Virus record (IMG/VR): IMGVR_UViG_3300001460_006830
Location: 1,143 to 21,838 of that record
Origin: a virus
Reading direction: 5' to 3' (one strand)
Length of the DNA: 20,696 bases
The position numbers and the translations under genes are program-made. Below the pieces are notes generated by a model. The model did no database searches. It was not told the DNA's origin and was given only the letters and a program-made list of their open reading frames with translations. Below, piece after piece: positions 1-8,044 of the stretch (its first letter is position 1; each line of letters starts with the position of its first letter).

Positions 1-123
1 ATTGAACTAGCCGAACAGAAGATGGAATATAGCATTACCATGAAACCTATTATAAAGTATATGCAGAAGAGACTAGAAGAGGAAAAAATAAAAGATATAG
101 AAGCGAAAGACAATGACGGTTAA
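1..123 (+). CDS. C-terminal end of an unidentified protein (partial)
   Basis: An open frame enters from the left edge and ends with TAA at 121-123, giving about 40 residues. The visible part is rich in Lys and Glu (for example QKRLEEEKIKDIEAK) and looks like a charged, probably helical tail. The next gene starts inside it at 113, an 11-base overlap, which matches the coupled layout of the genes downstream. Nothing here identifies the function, and the true start lies outside the window. Confidence 0.6.
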   Translation: MELAEQKMEYSITMKPIIKYMQKRLEEEKIKDIEAKDNDG

Positions 124-523
124 TATTGTTGGGGGAGGCCCTTCAAAAGCCCTTGTTACCCCAAATAACTTCACTATTGGCACCAATTTTCATTGTAAAT
201 GGGCTAACATAATCTTTGCTGTAGACGAACCCATAATTAAAAAACTTGTTGCTGATAATAATTTAAATCAACTCATATTTATGACTCCTCAAACATATAA
301 ATTTTTTAATGAATATAAAAGGTGTTATGAATTTGACTCAAGAAAATGGTTTAACACAAGTAGTTTATGTTCTGCTCTAAATGCTGTAGCATTAGGATAT
401 GTACTAGGGTTTGAAGATTTTAATTTATATGGATTTGAAAAAGTTCAACAAAATGACAAAGAAAAATTAGTAAAACTAGGACAAATATTAGATAAAACAA
501 AAAGGTATAAATTTATTTGTTAA
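113..523 (+). CDS. DUF115 / GT42-sialyltransferase-like Rossmann protein
   Basis: This 136-residue protein opens with a beta-strand and a Gly-rich turn, VGGGPS at residues 6-11. That resembles the nucleotide-binding start of DUF115/MptE-like proteins and CST-type (GT42) sialyltransferases. A later segment, NTSSLCSALNAVALGYVLGF followed by LYGFE, resembles the family pattern of a Ser/Thr-rich helix start, a small-residue helix and then a strand ending in G-[FY]-[DE]. It is much shorter than a full glycosyltransferase, so it may be a minimal Rossmann domain. It overlaps both neighbours (11 and 7 bases) and leads a run of glycan-type genes, which supports a role in sugar transfer. Family assignment is by motif only; the donor and acceptor are unknown. 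Confidence 0.5.
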   Translation: MTVNIVGGGPSKALVTPNNFTIGTNFHCKWANIIFAVDEPIIKKLVADNNLNQLIFMTPQTYKFFNEYKRCYEFDSRKWFNTSSLCSALNAVALGYVLGFEDFNLYGFEKVQQNDKEKLVKLGQILDKTKRYKFIC

Positions 524-1320
524 CAGGTAAAACACTACTTTTAAATGATACTACTCATTATCATCATGGTTGCGCAAAAGTGATAGAAACATTTACTTTT
601 GAAAATAGTATTTTTACTAATAGACCTGTTGAAGTTAATTTTTTAGAGTATTCTACTGTAATTCTGAATGGTGAGGGTACTATGCATCATAATCAGAGTA
701 ATGCAATAAAGTTTTTACAAGCGTTAAAAGATGCTCATAAAGTTGGATGTGATATTCAGTTGGTCAATACTGTTTGGCAAGATATGACAAATGATTACGA
801 CGAAGTTCTAGCTAAATGTAGTCTTATTGAAGTAAGAGATATTATTTCACAACAAGAACTTAAAAATAAACACGGTATTAAAAGTGATCTTGTTTTAGAC
901 AGAAGTATTAGACCAAATGTTCCTTTTCAAGATTTTACTCCTGTAAAGGTTTATCAAGGTAATCGTTTTGATAGTAAAGTTGATTCATTCAATTTAAATT
1001 ATCCAAAGATTGATATTTTTAAACAGGATTGGAATAGTATAGTTAATAGGTTGAGACACGCACAATTGTTAGTCACAGGACGACATCACGAGGCGTATGC
1101 GGCACTTAAAGCAAGATGCAAATTTATTGTATTACCAGGTAATACTCATAAGAATGAAGGCATTTATCTAAATGCTGGAGTCTCACCTATCAACTCATTA
1201 GATGATATTCAAGATGTATTAGATGGGCAGTATGACAGGGAGTTTAATAGAATATTTGATTATTATGAAAATAGAAAAAGAGTAGATGACAGTAAAAATT
1301 ATAACACCATATGTGTTTGA
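517..1320 (+). CDS. polysaccharide pyruvyl transferase-like protein
   Basis: This 267-residue protein carries the hallmarks of the polysaccharide pyruvyl transferase (CsaB/WcaK-like, GT-B-like) family. It has an N-terminal strand with NDTTHYHHG (10-18), LNGEGTMHH (50-58), a VRD motif at 106-108 followed by an HGIKSDLVLDRS segment, and GRHHEAYAALKA from 188 followed by LPGNTHKNEGI. In known members this family moves pyruvate from phosphoenolpyruvate to a sugar in surface polymers; some relatives have other substrates. The start is constrained: an in-frame stop sits at 508-510, so only ATT at 511 or TTG at 517 gives the full domain. TTG overlaps the preceding stop by seven bases. The next gene starts 35 bases before this one ends. 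Catalytic activity is inferred. Confidence 0.72.
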   Translation: MLTGKTLLLNDTTHYHHGCAKVIETFTFENSIFTNRPVEVNFLEYSTVILNGEGTMHHNQSNAIKFLQALKDAHKVGCDIQLVNTVWQDMTNDYDEVLAKCSLIEVRDIISQQELKNKHGIKSDLVLDRSIRPNVPFQDFTPVKVYQGNRFDSKVDSFNLNYPKIDIFKQDWNSIVNRLRHAQLLVTGRHHEAYAALKARCKFIVLPGNTHKNEGIYLNAGVSPINSLDDIQDVLDGQYDREFNRIFDYYENRKRVDDSKNYNTICV

Positions 1321-2026
1321 TCAAGAAATTAGACAGCATCAACAACAATTTTGGGAACTAGATGTTCACTACGAAAAAGATGTTGCAGGAATTGGTTCAG
1401 ATTTGATGTTCCAAAAAATATGGAATCAATATCCTAAAGATGACATATTTATTTTACACGCCGACATGAGTCCCCATCATGATGGCTGGTTTGAGGAGGT
1501 GCTTGCATATGTCGAGCAATACCCAAAAGCAGGAATGTTTGGTTGTTTGTTATTGTACCCAGCAAGAAACGAGAGTGGCGAACATTTCATACAGTGTGCA
1601 GGAGGAAAGTTCACTGACGGTAGACCAGATCACTTCGGAAGTGGACTTGTATTGGAAAACAGGTCAACGTTTAAATCAGAGCTGGAAATTGATTCAGGAC
1701 AGTACGATACCACGCGCTCCATCGCCTGGACAACATTTGGAGGTTGTTACATTAGACGGGAATTTATCGATTCCGTGGGCAATTTTGACCCCTCCTTTGA
1801 ATGGACATACAACAGAGACGTCGATTACTGCTTGTCTGGAAGACAAAATGGTTACAGCATCTATCAGATACCTGTACGACTCTATCACCACGAATCGCGG
1901 GATAACAAACGAATAAAAGACCAAAACAAAGCAAATATGGAAACGAGAAACCTCACACGTCTCCAGACGAAATGGGCAAACTCTAAATTTTACAAAACGC
2001 TGGACAAGGAGATAAAAAGTGGATAA
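1286..2026 (+). CDS. GT2-family glycosyltransferase
   Basis: This 246-residue protein is a GT-A fold glycosyltransferase of the GT2 type. The nucleotide-sugar/metal site appears as ILHADM with H58-A59-D60 in place of the usual DxD. The acceptor side shows TTFGGCYIRREFIDSVGNFD near 149-168, followed by a DVDYC-GRQNGY-I-V-YHHES pattern typical of rhamnosyl- and other GT2 enzymes. The ATG at 1286 gives a full-length domain and overlaps the previous gene by 35 bases. Base composition is unusual: blocks within 1621-1920 are about 40-52% G+C by hand count, against about 32% in the upstream gene, and CGN arginine codons are mixed in. That suggests more recent acquisition than its neighbours. The sugar and acceptor are unknown. 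Confidence 0.8.
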   Translation: MTVKIITPYVFDQEIRQHQQQFWELDVHYEKDVAGIGSDLMFQKIWNQYPKDDIFILHADMSPHHDGWFEEVLAYVEQYPKAGMFGCLLLYPARNESGEHFIQCAGGKFTDGRPDHFGSGLVLENRSTFKSELEIDSGQYDTTRSIAWTTFGGCYIRREFIDSVGNFDPSFEWTYNRDVDYCLSGRQNGYSIYQIPVRLYHHESRDNKRIKDQNKANMETRNLTRLQTKWANSKFYKTLDKEIKSG

Positions 2027-2237
2027 AGTGTTTATATCAAAAGAAGAACTTAGATCAGCGTTACAAAGTACACAACAAAAAGCTGGATTTTTTACTACAC
2101 TATTAGCTTGGTTCGGTTTCATTATTACTCTTTTATGGCTAATCCCTTTAGTAGTAATTTGGCTATTACTTTTTGTTATTTGTATTCCGTTTTATCTAAT
2201 TGACACACATATTTTAAGGAGAATCTTTAATGGGTAA
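2019..2237 (+). CDS. small two-helix membrane protein
   Basis: This 72-residue protein has a charged N-terminal segment of about 22 residues, then a long hydrophobic stretch from about residue 24 to 63 that can form two transmembrane helices (FFTTLLAWFGFIITLLWL and VVIWLLLFVICIPFYLI), and a short basic tail (HILRRIF). The GTG start at 2019 is supported by AAGGAG at 2006-2011 at suitable spacing; it overlaps the upstream gene by eight bases, and the methyltransferase gene begins eight bases before its end. No family is recognised. Its place inside a glycan-type operon suggests a membrane anchor or carrier-linked helper, but holin-like or other membrane roles are not excluded. Confidence 0.65.
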   Translation: MDKVFISKEELRSALQSTQQKAGFFTTLLAWFGFIITLLWLIPLVVIWLLLFVICIPFYLIDTHILRRIFNG

Positions 2238-2994
2238 ATTAAACCACGAGTGGGTAAAAGCCTCACTAGAAATGGCAGACAATGAGAGATCTAAACTATC
2301 AGAACGAGAGCGAGAGATTCACGGACTTAGTTCAACTAGGTTAAGATGTTTGATCAATAATCTTTGTGCTGCTGAAAAATGTAGCTATCTAGAAATAGGC
2401 GCATATAAAGGTTCTACTCTAATTGCAGCTGCACGAGGCAATGACGTAAAAGTTGTAGGAGTAGACAGCTTTCTATATGATGATAGAGAACCAAACAAGT
2501 GGGCTCCAGAAGGATTTATTTGGGATAATATGAAATCTCAACTAGAAGCTAACATCAATACATACCGACTACAACCAGATGTAGTAAACGGAGAGGACAT
2601 CTCTATTATACAATCAGACTTCAAAACAGCTGAATTACCTAAAAACACCTTTAGTGTTTGCTTTTTTGATGTTAGTCCTGTGAACTATGAATCATATGAT
2701 GCTTTTTTTGAAAATGTTTTACCTGCTTTAACGCAAAGTAGTGTTGTTGTTTTTAGTCAACAATCTAATAATGATCACGCGGAACAGCTTAATGAAGCTC
2801 TTAGAAAGCACGAAGCTAAAGTTAACTTACAATTCTCTGAAGTTAGAATATCAGGAACTAACGCAGACTCTACAAAATACTACAGCGGAGTTAGAGTTTT
2901 AGGTTTTATTAAAAAAGCTGTTGCTGTACCTGTTAAGGCACCAGTAAAAGCAGCAACTAAACCTACAAGTAATACAAAGGTGAATAATGGCTAA
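2230..2994 (+). CDS. class I SAM-dependent methyltransferase
   Basis: This 254-residue protein has a Rossmann methyltransferase core. Motif I is YLEIGAYKGSTL with E55, G57 and G61, and an acidic residue for the ribose appears in VVGVDSF (D79). FDV followed by SYDAFFENVLPAL and VVVF resembles motifs IV-V of the methyltransferase_24/macrocin O-methyltransferase-like group. The first 45 residues are helical and charged, and the last 30 form an Ala/Pro/Lys/Thr-rich tail (VPVKAPVKAATKPT), probably disordered. It overlaps the upstream membrane-protein gene and the downstream glycosyltransferase by eight bases each. Context suggests O-methylation of a sugar, but a small-molecule or protein acceptor is possible. 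Confidence 0.72.
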   Translation: MGKLNHEWVKASLEMADNERSKLSEREREIHGLSSTRLRCLINNLCAAEKCSYLEIGAYKGSTLIAAARGNDVKVVGVDSFLYDDREPNKWAPEGFIWDNMKSQLEANINTYRLQPDVVNGEDISIIQSDFKTAELPKNTFSVCFFDVSPVNYESYDAFFENVLPALTQSSVVVFSQQSNNDHAEQLNEALRKHEAKVNLQFSEVRISGTNADSTKYYSGVRVLGFIKKAVAVPVKAPVKAATKPTSNTKVNNG

Positions 2995-3838
2995 AAAGAA
3001 AAGCGTAATTAGTCTTATTAGTTATGATGCTAATCGTTTTCTAGCGCAATCTATAAAACGATATTATAACTATGTTGATGAAATAGTACTTGGAATTGAT
3101 AAAGATCGTATAACCTGGAGTGGTAATAACTTTTCGTTTGATGAGGATTCTCTTTGGAGCGAGCTTTCACAAATTGATAGAGATAGCAAGATATCAATTA
3201 TCGAAGAAGACTTTCACCAATCAGCTGTTGCTATAGAAAACGATAATTATGAACGTAACTTTTTAAAAGAACAGTGTTCTTACGACTGGATCTTTTCTTT
3301 TGATGCTGACGAAATGCTAGTTAATGCTAAAGATTTCTTTCTCAATTTTTGTCCTCTTGTAGAAAAATACTACAATAAAACAGATCTTTGTATGACTTGG
3401 GCCACTCCCTATAAAGTTGTTGAAGATGCAGAGGGCAACTCACAAACACTTATGATTGCTAACACTGATGCGTCTCCTTTTTTTGGAGAAAATCAAGGAT
3501 TTGTTACCTCTAAAGAGAGTACTTTTACTTATGCTCGTTGGACAAACAACTCAGCCGCTGGGGGTAATAGACTATTAAGTCCGTTAGTCGCGCTTCATTG
3601 GAGTTTGTGTCGTCCTGAGAAAGAGTTGCATGAAAAAATTAATAATATTGGACATTCAGATTTAGTGGAACAAGATCCTTTTTATCAAATTTGGTCTCAA
3701 GTAACTTGGGATAATTATCACGAACTAGAAAACTTTAAAACATCAGGACTAGGTGGTTCACAGTGGCCAACCCTATTTGCTGTACCGTCAGAGCAAGTTG
3801 AAAGTTATATTACTCAGCATTTAGGGAGAGCTTACTAA
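2987..3838 (+). CDS. GT2-like (GT-A fold) glycosyltransferase
   Basis: This 283-residue protein looks like a GT-A enzyme. An N-terminal strand (VISLISYDANRFLAQSIKR) is followed by a turn with VDEIVLGID, and the metal/donor site is DWIFSFDADEML with D106-A107-D108. The pattern of a question of who and where (short strand, NYVDEIVLG) is like glycosyltransferases that begin with a self-contained donor domain. An HWSLCRPEKELHEKI segment toward the C-terminus may bind the acceptor. It overlaps the methyltransferase by eight bases, and its stop shares one base with the next ATG (TAATG), consistent with translational coupling. The sugar and acceptor cannot be read from sequence. Confidence 0.7.
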   Translation: MAKKKSVISLISYDANRFLAQSIKRYYNYVDEIVLGIDKDRITWSGNNFSFDEDSLWSELSQIDRDSKISIIEEDFHQSAVAIENDNYERNFLKEQCSYDWIFSFDADEMLVNAKDFFLNFCPLVEKYYNKTDLCMTWATPYKVVEDAEGNSQTLMIANTDASPFFGENQGFVTSKESTFTYARWTNNSAAGGNRLLSPLVALHWSLCRPEKELHEKINNIGHSDLVEQDPFYQIWSQVTWDNYHELENFKTSGLGGSQWPTLFAVPSEQVESYITQHLGRAY

Positions 3839-5007
3839 TGAATATTGAATTTGTTGGAAAATTTTATGATAATCATTCTTTGACTATTATCAATAGAAAT
3901 ATCGCTCTTATCCTTAGTGAGAATGATAATATAGATTTGTATATAACACCTTTAGATGACTATACTCCAGACGCTGGATTAGATAAAAAAGTTGTTAAAA
4001 AACTTAAAGATATTAGTGCAAAAGAAATAGATGGTAATAGCTATCCAGACATACAAATTAGACACTCGTACCCACCTATATGGCAATGGCCGACAGACGA
4101 GCGAACTAAAGTAGTTTATATCCAACCTTGGGAGTATCCTAAATTACCCTTTGAGTGGCAACATAAGTGGGAAACTTTTGCAGATCATGTGATTGTACCC
4201 TCTAACTATATTAGGGATATAGCTGTGAGAGGCGGATTAAACCCACAATCTATTACGGTAGTACCTAACGGTTATAATGAACAACTGTTTAATAAAGAAG
4301 AGCCAAAAAACTTACCATATGGTATCGATAAAAATAAATTTAACTTTGTTTATGTTGGTAACTCTCAGTGGAGAAAAGGTTTAGACTTACTTATCAATGC
4401 TTGGCATAAGTGCTTCAGGTCTTATGATAATGCTCGCTTGATCATTAAAGATAACCCCGCAATCTACGGTAAAAACGGTGTTCTCAATGAACTTGTTAAA
4501 ATGCAATATAAAACTGAATGTGCTCCTGTAATCTATATTGATGATAATATTTCAGACGAAGATATGGCAGATATTTTTAAAGCATCAAAAGTAGTAGTAC
4601 ATCCTTATAGAGCTGAAGGTTTTGGTATGCATATTCAAGAAGCAGTAGCGTGTGGTTGTGTACCTATCTTACCTGATACAGGTCCTCATCAAGATTTTAT
4701 TCCAGAAGAAATTGGTATTAGAATTCAAACAAATCAAACAGTAGTTGACATATCTGCAGACGAAGTTTTTGCTCAAAAACCAGGTGACTCGTTTACCATG
4801 ATGAGCTCTCACACAATCGTTAACGAACCTAGTGGACAAAACTTAGAAAAAACGCTACAATGGATGTACCATTCTCATGAAAAGAAAAATCATTTTGATA
4901 GAGTTAGCGCACTTGATATGCCAAATACTTGGGAGAATGTAGCAAAACAATATGTGGAGGTACTTTTAAATGTCGGAAAATCAGACAAGCCCAACCGATT
5001 TAGATAA
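3838..5007 (+). CDS. GT4-family glycosyltransferase (GT-B fold)
   Basis: This 389-residue protein is a retaining GT-B glycosyltransferase. The N-terminal half has IPSNYIRD-like (VPSNYIRDIA) and VVPNGYNEQLF segments; the C-terminal half opens with FVYVGNSQWRKGLDLLINAW. The E-x7-E donor-binding signature is HPYRAEGFGMHIQEAVACG with E260 and E268. These are textbook features of GT4. The ATG overlaps the preceding stop by one base (TAATG). The next gene, iscA-like, starts 38 bases before this one ends. In this cassette it is the best-supported glycosyltransferase; the product remains unknown. Confidence 0.85.
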   Translation: MNIEFVGKFYDNHSLTIINRNIALILSENDNIDLYITPLDDYTPDAGLDKKVVKKLKDISAKEIDGNSYPDIQIRHSYPPIWQWPTDERTKVVYIQPWEYPKLPFEWQHKWETFADHVIVPSNYIRDIAVRGGLNPQSITVVPNGYNEQLFNKEEPKNLPYGIDKNKFNFVYVGNSQWRKGLDLLINAWHKCFRSYDNARLIIKDNPAIYGKNGVLNELVKMQYKTECAPVIYIDDNISDEDMADIFKASKVVVHPYRAEGFGMHIQEAVACGCVPILPDTGPHQDFIPEEIGIRIQTNQTVVDISADEVFAQKPGDSFTMMSSHTIVNEPSGQNLEKTLQWMYHSHEKKNHFDRVSALDMPNTWENVAKQYVEVLLNVGKSDKPNRFR

Positions 5008-5503
5008 ATGGTTTGAAGAATTAGAAGCTAGTTTAGACAAAGACGAGGTAGCTAGGCTAGCCCAAAGCGTACTAGAAAGGCACCAACCTACTCTTGAGGA
5101 TAAAGTTCTAGCAGATTTTCACGGTAATGCTCCTATTATAGAATCTGAGTTTCATGGGGTGTTACCTACTATTACACCGAAAGCACAGATATTTATTAGT
5201 CAAAATCTAGAGGAAGGGCAGCTGTTTAGATTCGGTGTAGCAGGAGGCGGTTGTTCTGGTTTTAATTATTTATTTGAGCCTACAGAAACTACTGATGCAG
5301 AAGATATAATTTTTTGTGAATCTCCTAAGTCTGTTATTGATCCTGAAAGTTTAAAATTTCTATACGGGTCTGCTATTGATTTAGAAGATTCAGGAATGAA
5401 TAAAATGTTAAAAGTAGTCAATCCAGGAGCAAGAGCCTCTTGTGGTTGTGGGACTAGCTTTGCTTTTGATGAGGAGTTGTTAGATCTATATGAAAACGTT
5501 TAG
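4970..5503 (+). CDS. IscA/HesB/ErpA-type iron-sulfur cluster carrier with N-terminal extension
   Basis: The C-terminal ~110 residues of this 177-residue protein form an A-type Fe-S carrier. All three ligand cysteines are present: C95 in GGGCSGFNY and C158/C160 in ASCGCGTSF, with the family's usual spacing of about 63 residues. Such proteins carry iron or [Fe-S] clusters to target enzymes in the cytoplasm. A typical family member is about 107-120 residues; this one has an extra 60-65 residue, acidic, helical N-terminus (LDKWFEELEASLDKDEVARL) of unknown role. The gene sits between a glycosyltransferase and a 2OG-Fe(II) oxygenase, overlapping both, with GGAGG upstream of its ATG. HesB-like genes are known in marine phages; the client here is unknown. 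Confidence 0.88.
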   Translation: MSENQTSPTDLDKWFEELEASLDKDEVARLAQSVLERHQPTLEDKVLADFHGNAPIIESEFHGVLPTITPKAQIFISQNLEEGQLFRFGVAGGGCSGFNYLFEPTETTDAEDIIFCESPKSVIDPESLKFLYGSAIDLEDSGMNKMLKVVNPGARASCGCGTSFAFDEELLDLYENV

Positions 5504-6122
5504 TTGGATTGTTAACGAAAGTAATATACCTTGGTTAGAGTTGGATATAAAGTATCCTTATGGAGAAATGTACGAGGAAGCTAAAGCAATTAAAGAACTA
5601 TTCGTAAAACACAGAGATCAAGATGGTAATGGTGGGTACAGACATAAAGGTTGGCGTAGTTTATGTATTCACGGAATTGATTCTGATAAAACTAATCATT
5701 ACGAGCAATATGGCTATAAGTCTAATAAAGAGACACCGTACATCTGGACAGAAATAGCCAATAAATGTCCTGTCACGACACATTTCTTTAAAAATACATT
5801 CCCTTTCAAAAGTTATTTTAGGCTTAGATTTATGCTTTTAGAACCTGGAGGTTATATTACCCCCCATAGAGATTCCTTTGACTCTAAGTTATCACCAATT
5901 AACATGGCACTAAATCATCCAAAAGGTTGCTTAATGAAAATGAGCAATCATGAAGGGTATGTGCCTTTTTCTCCTGGAAAAGCAATGTTACTTGATGTAG
6001 GTAATGAGCACGCTTACATTAACAAAAGCGATGAAGATAGATATCATATTATTGTTCACGGCATCAAGACAAAGGAATATGAAGAATTAGTTGTGAGAAG
6101 TTATGAAAAGAATAATGGGTAA
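5490..6122 (+). CDS. 2OG-Fe(II) dioxygenase, aspartyl/asparaginyl hydroxylase-like
   Basis: This 210-residue protein has a double-stranded beta-helix core with the iron facial triad H126-x-D128 (EPGGYITPHRDS) and H174 (DVGNEHAYIN), and R184 in DRYHIIVHG as the likely 2-oxoglutarate salt-bridge residue. The wording around these residues (INMALNHPKGCLMKM and GKAMLLDVGNEHAYINKS) resembles the Asp/Asn beta-hydroxylase group. It should use O2 and 2OG to oxidise a substrate in the cytoplasm. It overlaps the IscA-like gene by 14 bases and the next, unknown, gene by 20. Substrate could be a protein side chain, a nucleotide or a sugar. Confidence 0.82.
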   Translation: MKTFSWIVNESNIPWLELDIKYPYGEMYEEAKAIKELFVKHRDQDGNGGYRHKGWRSLCIHGIDSDKTNHYEQYGYKSNKETPYIWTEIANKCPVTTHFFKNTFPFKSYFRLRFMLLEPGGYITPHRDSFDSKLSPINMALNHPKGCLMKMSNHEGYVPFSPGKAMLLDVGNEHAYINKSDEDRYHIIVHGIKTKEYEELVVRSYEKNNG

Positions 6123-7482
6123 AAACAAAAATTATGTAGTAGGTATATATGACGATACCCGAATGTCACATAATTTAAGCCAAGCACAAAAGAATAAAGA
6201 AATAACCGAATTCTTTACTAGATTTAAATATTTCGGCCCAATGATTGTCAAAGAAAACATTAATGATGTTTTAGATGAAGCGTTGAACTATGATGTAGAC
6301 TATTGTTTAATTCAAAGTGTGGGACACATTATAAAAGAGGCAGCTTTTTTTACTTTTATTGAAAAATGGATAGCTAAACAAGATTTTTTTATTACTGGGC
6401 ATATTATGGACAAGAATAAAAAGAACCTTAACAACCCCAGTGGTAAAGAAGGTTATTACGGATTACACAAACAATGTATGTTAGTAAATCTTAAATACTA
6501 TAAAAAATTTGATAAACCAGTATTTGGTACTAAAAGTTCTGAAAAAGAATTCGTAACTAAGGCTGAGAGACATGTGAAAGATATACATGATGATTATACA
6601 CCTCTGTCTTTGAAACCAACAGAAGAACTTACTGTGTGTACACCTTTAGTAGATGGGTGGAATTTTATTAATACTAGTTTAGCTAATGATCTAACGGTAT
6701 ATAATTTTCACCCTAAAATCAGAGAACACAAACAATTTATATACCCAACAACAAGTGCCGCTGACTTGGAACACCAATTATCTTGGATTACTAACATAGT
6801 TGACTATGCCCAAGACTGTGTGTTTTTTTGGAATACAGAAAACTACTCTGATTTAAAATATGTAAATATAGAAAAACCGATAGATAAATTATATGCTGTT
6901 GCTGCAAGTTTTAAACCTAATATGATTTTAAATCACTATGATTTTACTGATGATTGTGAAGTTATTTACTATGATTATAGTAAGTCAGCTTTAGCGTTTA
7001 AAAAAATGTTAGTCAGAGAATGGGATGGAGAAGACTATCCTAAGTTTCTTGACTATGCTCAAAAGAAATTTAGAATTAACGAAACAGGTGGGAACGGCAC
7101 TGAGTATTTATCTAGAAAAGAGTTATGGGAGAGAGAATTAAAATGGTGGGGTTCTGAAAAAGCAATTAAAGAACATTGGGATAGATATAGAACGTTGAAT
7201 CATAAATATGTTCACTGTGATATATGTAAAACTCCAGAAAAAATTACTTCGTTAATCACCCCTAATGATAACTCAGTTATATGGTGGAGTAATGCTTTTC
7301 ACACTGTAGGCGCTCAGTATTTAAGAGGTGTATCAGGTGTTAAAGCTTGTTATGAGACTTGGTTAAAACAGATTGGTAATAAAAATCCTAATATATGGAT
7401 CTTAGGTAAAGACTATTTAGATCGACCAATAGAAGGCAATAGATTAAAGGATTATTTAAATGCTTATAATAGCCAAGACTAA
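6103..7482 (+). CDS. protein of unknown function (459 aa) between two 2OG oxygenases
   Basis: No family is confidently recognised. The N-terminal third (YDVDYCLIQSVGHI, then DFFITGHIMD, GYYGLHKQCMLVNL and KPVFG) has the alternating strand/helix feel of a donor-binding or GT-A-like domain, but no clear DxD is seen. A DIHDDYTPLSLKP segment separates it from a second part. The C-terminal part is aromatic-rich (FFWNTENY, NSVIWWSNAFHT, NPNIWILGKDYLD). No signal peptide or membrane helix is evident. ATG at 6103 overlaps the upstream gene by 20 bases; ATG at 6115 is an alternative. The next oxygenase overlaps its end by 23 bases, so all three genes are probably co-translated and may act in one pathway. 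Confidence 0.8.
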   Translation: MKRIMGKNKNYVVGIYDDTRMSHNLSQAQKNKEITEFFTRFKYFGPMIVKENINDVLDEALNYDVDYCLIQSVGHIIKEAAFFTFIEKWIAKQDFFITGHIMDKNKKNLNNPSGKEGYYGLHKQCMLVNLKYYKKFDKPVFGTKSSEKEFVTKAERHVKDIHDDYTPLSLKPTEELTVCTPLVDGWNFINTSLANDLTVYNFHPKIREHKQFIYPTTSAADLEHQLSWITNIVDYAQDCVFFWNTENYSDLKYVNIEKPIDKLYAVAASFKPNMILNHYDFTDDCEVIYYDYSKSALAFKKMLVREWDGEDYPKFLDYAQKKFRINETGGNGTEYLSRKELWERELKWWGSEKAIKEHWDRYRTLNHKYVHCDICKTPEKITSLITPNDNSVIWWSNAFHTVGAQYLRGVSGVKACYETWLKQIGNKNPNIWILGKDYLDRPIEGNRLKDYLNAYNSQD

Positions 7483-8044
7483 AATTACGAGTGATAACTC
7501 ATGGTTAAACCAGTTAAATTTTAAAGGTCACGATGATTTAGATTTAGCAGGTAACGTAGATGCAGTATCAATTAAAAGTAATGATGGTGGTATTCATAGT
7601 TTTTATAGAAACAAACCTGTCGAAAACCCCGAAGATTTTAAATATACAAAATACTATAAATTATGTAAACCTTTAATAGATTATTTTGATTTTGAGACTA
7701 CACGGGTTAGAGTACATAAACAAGAACCAGGACAAACCATCCCTATTCATACAGATGATAATAATATCAACGCGACAAGCAATGAAGATTTTAGACTTAG
7801 AGCAGTCACAGCGTTAACCGAAAGTGATGATTTTATTTATCAGTTTAATCTTGAAGGTTCTGTTGAACAATTTAGTCTTAAAAAAGGTGAAACAGTGTTG
7901 TTTGATCCTGATTTAGTAGGACACGGAATGATAAATAAATCAGAAACAGAAACTAGGTACTCATTAGTACAGATATTTAAAGCATACCCTGTCTCCCCTT
8001 GGTTAAAAGACTTTATCAACACTGAACAAACGGTAATTTTATGA
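7460..8044 (+). CDS. second 2OG-Fe(II) dioxygenase
   Basis: This 194-residue protein is another double-stranded beta-helix oxygenase. H97-x-D99 lies in PGQTIPIHTDDNN, the distal His is H155 in FDPDLVGHGMIN, and R166 in ETRYSLVQIF is a likely 2OG contact. Similarity to the oxygenase at 5490 is at the motif level only, so they look like separate members rather than a recent duplicate. ATG at 7460 overlaps the unknown 459-residue gene by 23 bases, and the PC4-like gene starts at 8041 with an ATGA overlap. It closes the long co-directional cassette. Substrate is unknown. Confidence 0.78.
   Translation: MLIIAKTKITSDNSWLNQLNFKGHDDLDLAGNVDAVSIKSNDGGIHSFYRNKPVENPEDFKYTKYYKLCKPLIDYFDFETTRVRVHKQEPGQTIPIHTDDNNINATSNEDFRLRAVTALTESDDFIYQFNLEGSVEQFSLKKGETVLFDPDLVGHGMINKSETETRYSLVQIFKAYPVSPWLKDFINTEQTVIL

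Noticed and set aside
1479-1916. 145-residue + strand frame inside the GT2 gene
   Set aside because: It lies wholly within a well-supported glycosyltransferase in another frame; product has no recognisable features and reflects higher G+C.
1694-2122. 142-residue - strand frame
   Set aside because: Antisense to the GT2 gene and to the membrane-protein gene; all other genes are + strand and no family motif is present.
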